This document shows, piece after piece, positions 58,693-64,000 of a stretch of DNA of 64,000 nt (position 1 is the stretch's first letter; every line of letters begins with the position of its first letter). The translations under genes and the position numbers were made by a program. Below the pieces are notes generated by a model. It had not been told where the DNA came from, did not search any database, and worked only from the letters and a program-made list of their open reading frames with translations. This stretch comes from Lactifluus volemus (taxonomy: Eukaryota; Basidiomycota; Agaricomycetes; Russulales; Russulaceae): contig WTXI01000099.1 of the NCBI GenBank assembly GCA_022376515.1, forward strand, positions 1 to 64,000, in the 5' to 3' direction.

Positions 58693-60201
58693 GATTCCTT
58701 CTTGGTTTCTTACCACCATCATCGTTGTTTTTCCCACGATGCCTTACCCCCCCGTCCTCTGCAAAGAAGACTATCTACAAGCTCACACAGACGCTGAGTC
58801 CGGCGTTACAGGTGCCCGGGAAGCCCTGGAGACTGCTCGTGCGGTCCTGAAGAATGTGCCCTACGGGGACGAAGCTGCAGGGGAGGCCGCCCTCAAAGCG
58901 GCCCTCCTAGCGGCCACGTCAGCACCTTCCCCTCCCTCCCTGCCCCCCCCTCCCCCCGCCCCGGCTAACGCATCCCCCTCGGAAGCGACAACCCGGTTGG
59001 CTCGGTTGTTGGCGGTGGCTAGTGTTCCCCCTCCCTCTCTCTCAGAGGCCCCTCCCCTGTCCCCTACCGGTCAGCAGGATGAGTCTGGCCCTTCTAATTC
59101 CCACGAATTTTACCCTCCCCGGGTTTTTACTGGGACCCCCATTTCTCAGCCCACTTCAACGCCCGCCATGGATACTTTGGACGGCGGGGCAGAGCCCCTT
59201 CCCTCGACTCGCTACTTTCCCCCGGGCAAGCGGCTTGCCAAGAAGAAGGCACTTACTGTGGATGCAGAGCTCTCAATTTTCGACATCTACAACATCTTCC
59301 GTCGTCGCTGGTTCCTTTCCGTGGACCACCTCAAGGCGAACACCCTCTCGGCTCAAAAGGCCGAGGACGGAAAAATTTCCTGGGTGGAGTTTACTCCCCA
59401 GTTCCACGCTCACCTGGTCAAGTGCGCTGTTGCGCTTGTGCCTCGCCCCATCAAAAAGGTGAAACAGGTGATGTTTGGGTTTATCTTAGAGCTTCTCAAC
59501 GGCGAAGGCCCAACGGCCTTCTTCGATCTCACCAAAGGGCAACGTCATCAAACCCGGGCCCAGAAGGAGAAGAAGCGACTTGCACGGAAAAGGAATCGCG
59601 CATCGAGGCGAGAACGCCGGAAGACCGCGGAAGAAGCAGTTGAAGGCCGACCACAACGGCAATGCCAGCAGTGCGGACGCAAGTTCGCCTCGCGCAAAGC
59701 TGCGAAGAGACACCGATGCCCCTTGTCCAAAGAGGCGAGCGGGAAGGGTGGGGATGGGAAGGGCAAAGGTAAAGCTGACGCCCCCCCAAAACTGAACAAG
59801 CCGGTCCCCAACACCACCACCGCACCCTCTGCCTCCCTCACTCCCTCAGCCACTACGGCTCTGCAAGCTGCGAAGACGTCGAAGCCAAAAGCGCCCCCGA
59901 AAAAGAAGAAGCCGAAGGCTGCCCCAAAAGCGCCTGAGGCCCCCTCCAGTGCTATAAGAGCGGCTTTTAGTCGACCCCCTGTACACACGATGGCCGGAGA
60001 GCTTGCTTCTGACCAGCCCTTTGAGGGTACCGCGGACAGGCGTTCGGAGCGGTTGAATACTGCGAAGAAGCGCCAGACGCGCCGCGGGCTGATGGACACT
60101 TTACGTGACAAGTGATTAGTCTTAGGTAGTAGTTCTGTTAGGACTTTGACACGGTATAGCGGGCGCTCCCCGGAAATCCGTCTAGTTAATAGAAAATGCT
60201 T

Positions 60202-60237
<36 letters not shown>
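58693..60237 (+). mobile_element. Retroposed insertion with poly(A) tail and target duplication
   Basis: The 12-base word CAACGTATAGGC occurs at 58681-58692 and again at 60238-60249, directly after a run of 35 A (60203-60237). Between them is one intronless ORF with short flanks. Target-primed reverse transcription by a LINE enzyme leaves exactly this structure. The host sequence on both sides is the leader of the plus-strand family A element, so this insertion is younger than that element. Confidence 0.88.
58739..60115 (+). CDS. Zinc-finger ORF of the retroposed insertion
   Basis: 458 residues, ATG 46 bases after the target duplication, stop 87 bases before the poly(A). The N-terminus is Ala/Pro-rich and acidic. 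The middle (about residues 175-265) looks globular: AELSIFDIYNIFRRRWFLSV, ISWVEFTPQFHAHLV, VKQVMFGFILELLN. Next are a basic Lys/Arg stretch, a C2HC-type finger CQQCGRKFASRKAAKRHRC (about 304-322) and a long Lys/Pro/Ala-rich tail. A nucleic-acid-binding role is plausible. It could be ORF1 of a LINE, a non-autonomous LINE derivative or a processed copy of a host gene; I do not recognise the family. The frame is open throughout, so it is recent or maintained. Confidence 0.7.
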   Translation: MPYPPVLCKEDYLQAHTDAESGVTGAREALETARAVLKNVPYGDEAAGEAALKAALLAATSAPSPPSLPPPPPAPANASPSEATTRLARLLAVASVPPPSLSEAPPLSPTGQQDESGPSNSHEFYPPRVFTGTPISQPTSTPAMDTLDGGAEPLPSTRYFPPGKRLAKKKALTVDAELSIFDIYNIFRRRWFLSVDHLKANTLSAQKAEDGKISWVEFTPQFHAHLVKCAVALVPRPIKKVKQVMFGFILELLNGEGPTAFFDLTKGQRHQTRAQKEKKRLARKRNRASRRERRKTAEEAVEGRPQRQCQQCGRKFASRKAAKRHRCPLSKEASGKGGDGKGKGKADAPPKLNKPVPNTTTAPSASLTPSATTALQAAKTSKPKAPPKKKKPKAAPKAPEAPSSAIRAAFSRPPVHTMAGELASDQPFEGTADRRSERLNTAKKRQTRRGLMDTLRDK

Positions 60238-60238
<1 letters not shown>

Positions 60239-60287
60239 AACGTATAGGCTACTGAGACCGCTCCTCTTGCAAAGAGTGGGCGATTGA

Positions 60288-62213
60288 TCGACAAAAACGG
60301 CTTCCATAACTGTTGGTTGGACCTCAGAAAAGGGGAAGCTCTCCAGAGTCGAGACCAGAGACGCACCAGACCTCCCAGACCACGTAGTTGGGCACGCCTT
60401 TTGGATAGAACGTCAAGAAAACCCCAAGCAAAGTGCCTATTGGGCTTTTGACAAAGGAGATCCACACGGGCCCATCGAGTTTATCAACCAGAAGTGGTAT
60501 CACGTCGAGTGGTTTGATAAACAACAGACTTACGCGACAGAGATAGGGAGATACATCACAGACGACGACATCGCACGATTTGAACTCGGCTGGTGGAAAC
60601 CAAGTGATCCACAGCACCCAGACTATCCAGTACACGCACTGTCCTTGACACCGGCAGGCTCAGGATCTGGAAGTACCCCAGAACGACCCGAAGCACTTTC
60701 ACCTAGTGGACAATTATTTGAACCGGTCTATCAAGCCGCACAACCTCCTTTGACCAGTGTTCCCCCTGGAATTCATCAGCAGCTTGAACCAACCTCGACG
60801 TTGCAAGTGCCCCCAGTACAAAAACAAATGGAATCGCCATACTCCGACATCAGTGTGTCGATGGTGACAGACCCAACCACTGGAATGTTGGTAGATCCCA
60901 CCATGTTTCCAGCCGCTCTCTCCCCCTCTCCACAACCTCATCCTAGTGTGCCTAGTGGTAGTGCGTTCATCAGGTCAGCTGCAGTCAGCACTGCCATTAC
61001 CGCACCAACAGCACTAGCTGGCATCACAGGATTCAGCTCCTCTGGGCAACCTGGAGGAGGACCTCCGGCTGGGGCACAGCCGGGAGGAAGTGGAGGCAGA
61101 GGAGGAGGCAGTGGAGGCGGCGGTGGAGGTGGAGGCGGGGGAGGAGGCGGAGGAGGAGGAGGAGCTCCCCCTCCGGGAGGACAATCAGCAGGTGGTCAAC
61201 CACACCAGCCTTCAGCCCTCTATGGCACGATCCCTGAAATTTTCAATGGGGATCGTGACGACCTCGCACGTTTCCGTCGCGCCTTCTCGGTCTTTTGGGA
61301 AATGAACCGGGACCACCCCTCCATAAGCAACCCTTACCTGCGGGTCCTCACCTGTATAGGAAGGATCCGAGGCAAGGCAGTCGACCAATGGGTCGATGGA
61401 ATCATCCAGCCTCTCATGAATGGAGTGGCGATGTGGCGACAGCATCCACACCACCTTCTAGCCACTGATCCAAACGATGAAATGGTTTGGACGAACTTTG
61501 ACAACGCATTCAGAGCACAGTTCGAGAACACTGTGGCCAGGGAGGAGGCGTTGGGAAGCCTGCTCGCCCTGGAAATGCAGGGGGAGGACCTCAAAACATA
61601 CATCAATAACTTCAACACGCTAATCGCTCTCGCCAAGTGGGGTCCAAACGAGCAAGGAACCCTTCTTCGATTCAAGGATGGGCTGAAGCGAGCCCTCCGC
61701 GAGAAGATCATTGATTTTGAACCCACCTTGCCCGACACTCTGGCAGGATGGCAGGCAGCGGCCCTGAGGCGTCAAGGGAGGTACATCGAAGCCAGAGCCA
61801 CCTCTGGAGACAGGCCAGGCCAGGACTTCCGCCGACGCCTTGCTGCGGCCTTGGGAAGGTACCAGCCGGGCAGACAAGTGAAGCCACGGCCCTCAGACGC
61901 CATGGATGTGGATGCCATTCGCACAGGGGGGCCTACACCTGAAGAAAAGAAGAAGCTACGGGCAGAAGGACGCTGCTTCACCTGCCGTCGGCAGGGCCAC
62001 ATAAGTAGCTCATGCCCTGAGAAGAAAAAGAGCCAGCACAAGGACAGCAAGCCTGCACAGCGCCCCGCCGCGGTGCGGGCTGTCGAAGAAGAAAGAAAGG
62101 AAATCACCCGCGACCAGCTTATGGACGGACTTATGAAGTTGTCTGACGACGACAAGGAACGTTTTATCAAGGATATGGTTGACTCCACCGACTCTGCGCC
62201 CCAGGATTTTTGA
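60288..62213 (+). CDS. Chromovirus family A Gag
   Basis: The frame is open from just after a stop at 60285-60287, only 48 bases past the retroposed insertion. The conserved-looking N-terminal part (GHAFWIERQENPKQSAYWAF, KWYHVEWFDKQQTYA) has no in-frame ATG before 60828. The true start may have been upstream and lost, or lie in a spliced leader. A Gly-rich linker of about 30 residues (61080-61170) precedes the Gag core (DDLARFRRAFSVFWEMNR, GKAVDQWVDG, LKTYINNFNTL) and a CCHC zinc knuckle CFTCRRQGHISSSC (61968-62009). It ends QDF-stop and overlaps the Pol frame. Gag forms the particle and packages RNA. Confidence 0.82.
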   Translation, partial: STKTASITVGWTSEKGKLSRVETRDAPDLPDHVVGHAFWIERQENPKQSAYWAFDKGDPHGPIEFINQKWYHVEWFDKQQTYATEIGRYITDDDIARFELGWWKPSDPQHPDYPVHALSLTPAGSGSGSTPERPEALSPSGQLFEPVYQAAQPPLTSVPPGIHQQLEPTSTLQVPPVQKQMESPYSDISVSMVTDPTTGMLVDPTMFPAALSPSPQPHPSVPSGSAFIRSAAVSTAITAPTALAGITGFSSSGQPGGGPPAGAQPGGSGGRGGGSGGGGGGGGGGGGGGGGGAPPPGGQSAGGQPHQPSALYGTIPEIFNGDRDDLARFRRAFSVFWEMNRDHPSISNPYLRVLTCIGRIRGKAVDQWVDGIIQPLMNGVAMWRQHPHHLLATDPNDEMVWTNFDNAFRAQFENTVAREEALGSLLALEMQGEDLKTYINNFNTLIALAKWGPNEQGTLLRFKDGLKRALREKIIDFEPTLPDTLAGWQAAALRRQGRYIEARATSGDRPGQDFRRRLAAALGRYQPGRQVKPRPSDAMDVDAIRTGGPTPEEKKKLRAEGRCFTCRRQGHISSSCPEKKKSQHKDSKPAQRPAAVRAVEEERKEITRDQLMDGLMKLSDDDKERFIKDMVDSTDSAPQDF

Positions 62214-64000
62214 AGAGCTCGTGCCGCGCGACCTGGGTACGAGCCTTAGGACTGAAACGAATGTACATTAGCTATGCCAATGCCAATGCTTTGAATTTGC
62301 CCATTTCGTTTTCAAATGTCCACAAAACGGTCGCAGATGTCGCCTTAGTCGACAGTGGAGCCACGGAAAACTTCCTTGATCAGCGCACAGTCCGCCGATG
62401 GGGACTCAGCACTCATAAACTCCCTCACCCCCGCTACGTCTACAATGTGGATGGAACCCAGAACCAAGCTGGGACACTCACGGAGTACTGTGTTCTTCGC
62501 TGTGTCGTAGGAGACAAGGATACTCTCCAGCGGTTCTATGTCACCAATCTTGGCAAAGATCGTGTACTCTTGGGACATCCCTGGCTCTCAGAGTTCAATC
62601 CTCGCATCGATTGGACCAAGGGGGAAGTGCAGAATGGAGGAGTACGGATCGAAACCAAGTGGAGGAAGTTTCAGCGCCCTCGTCAGATATACAAGGACAG
62701 GGAAAAGGAACCAGCACGCATTGATCGCACCAATGTGGCCCAGGAATGGGCCATAAAGGCGCACCAAGAGCAGGTAGCCAGTGGGGAAAAGCACGAGGTG
62801 CTGCCACCCCAATACCGGGACTATGCGGACGTCTTTGACGAAGAGAAATCCCATCGCTTCCCACCTTCACGACCAGAGGATCATGCCATTGTCTTGAAGG
62901 AGGACGCCCCAGCTACCATCAATTGTAAGGTCTATGCCCTCACGAGGGAGGAGAAAGAAGCGACCCAGAAGTTCTTGAAAGAGAATGAGCAGTGGGGATT
63001 CATCGAAAAGTCCAACTCTCCTTGGTCGACCCCTTGGTTCTTTATAAAGAAAAGAGATGGAAGTCTCCGACCCATCCAGGACTATAGGGAAGTGAACAGT
63101 TGGACGATTCGAGATGTGTACCCCATCCCTCGCATTGAGCAAATCCTGGAAGCGCTGCATGGACGCACCCTCTTCACGGCACTAGACATTCGTTGGGGCT
63201 ATCATAACATCCAGATTCGCCCTGAGGATCGATGGAAGGCCGCATTTAAGACTCCCTTTGGCCTATACCAACCAAAGGTGATGCTCTTCGGCCTCCAGAA
63301 CTCTCCAGCCACCTTTCAGCGTTGCATGGATCGGGTCTTCGCTAAGATCATGAACCGCTACCCAGGGAAGGTGTTTGTATACATGGACGACGTCTTGGTG
63401 GCCACAGGGGGAGATGTGGAGGAACACAGGAGGATAGTCCGAGAAATCCTCGAGATGTTCCGCCAGGAGTCCTTCTTCCTCAAACTGTCGAAGTGCAAGT
63501 TTGAGCAGACCAGCATTGACTACCTTGGCATCCGCGTGGAACATGGGACTATCCGCATTGATCCCACGAAGAGGAAAGGACTATCTCAATGGCCTCGAAC
63601 CTTGTCTTCAGTAAAAGAGGTCCGGAGCACGCTTGGTGTTTTGGGGTACCAGAGACCATTCATTCCCCACTTTGCACATCTTGCGGCGCCACTCACTGCT
63701 TTACTGAAGAAGGGACGACCATTCAAATGGACGGATGAGTGCACCAAGGCCCTGGATGCACTCCTCCAGATCATAGAGTCCGATCCTGTCCTCCAAAGAC
63801 CTGACTATGACCGCCCCTTCGAGATGGAGGTGGACGCGTCCCAGTATGCCACTGGGGCCATCCTCTACCAACGAAACGACAAACAGAGGCTCTGTCCAGT
63901 GGGCTACCACTCCCAGACATTGAACGAAGCTGAGAGGGGGTATGACGTCCATGATAGAGAGCTCTTGGCGGTAATTCGGGGTTTGCGACGATGGAGACAC
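62183..64000 (+). CDS. Chromovirus family A Pol (partial at window end)
   Basis: This frame is -1 relative to Gag, open from 62183 to the last base without a stop, so it was cut only by the window. The first ATG is at 62261. Order: protease with ALVDSGATENF (Asp codon 62351), RT with RPIQDYREVN, FTALDIRWGYHNIQI and VYMDDVLVA (near 63382), and the start of RNase H (MEVDASQYATGAILYQ). All visible catalytic residues are intact. Expression may use a -1 frameshift at GGATTTTTGA, where Gag ends, or reinitiation at 62261. The missing C-terminus should match the 46827-49409 copy, including chromodomain and Cys/His tail. Confidence 0.9.

Larger units (their letters stand above)
57603..64000 (+). mobile_element. 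Chromovirus family A, plus-strand copy (continues past the window)
   Basis: A 936-bp LTR (57603-58538) is followed by a leader, Gag and Pol, which runs into the window end within RNase H. The element is inserted into a minus-strand family A LTR after the sequence CAGTAAG. The 3' LTR and target duplication would lie outside. A retroposed insertion occupies 58693-60237. Confidence 0.9.

Noticed and set aside
59548..60465. Minus-strand frame of 305 codons containing a run of Phe
   Set aside because: The Phe run is the complement of the poly(A) tail; the frame is antisense to the zinc-finger ORF.

Overview
This window reads as a gene-poor, transposon-rich region of a basidiomycete fungus, most likely an Agaricomycete. 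Genes are broken by many short introns (about 46-100 bases, GT-AG). Several families are typical of mushroom-forming fungi: DUF6697-like and DUF6534-like proteins and NACHT-WD40 NLR-type proteins. There are no operons or other bacterial features, and no rRNA, tRNA or CRISPR was seen. Most cellular genes had to be assembled from exons by following splice sites and reading phase.

Layout. 1-4 kb: a six-exon DUF6697-like gene (minus strand), a decayed copia reverse-transcriptase scrap, a palindromic repeat and an Aurora-kinase fragment without its catalytic aspartate. 7.2-9.0 kb: a 12-exon DUF6534-type multi-pass membrane protein (copy A). About 10.1-21.7 kb and 30.7-43.4 kb: two copies of one large segment. 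Each carries a shorter DUF6534-type gene (copies B and C) followed on the same strand by a C2/NACHT/14xWD40 gene (NLR1 and NLR2). Between the copies lie a small Cys-rich gene, an intact young Ty1/copia element (23547-28910, identical-looking LTRs, 5-bp target duplication) and a TPR-like gene remnant.

43.4-64 kb is a stack of nested retroelements: a 5'-truncated LINE with a poly(A) tail and a mutated RT motif; a Ty3/gypsy chromovirus family A in minus orientation; a degenerate second chromovirus family B sitting at a deletion inside it; and a second family A element in plus orientation, inserted into a family A LTR and running off the window end. Inside that last element's leader is a retroposed intronless zinc-finger ORF with a 35-base poly(A) tail and a target-site duplication. 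A 645-bp foldback element lies inside duplicated segment 2.

Points of most interest: the duplicated membrane-protein/NLR pair, with near-identical WD repeats that differ at surface positions; a former intron of NLR1 that has become open coding sequence in NLR2; a shared Cys/His-rich C-terminal tail after the chromodomain in two divergent chromovirus families; and a cluster of eight TGASTCA (bZIP-type) sites in the family A LTR promoter. Family names rest on motif recognition by reading; no database search was possible.
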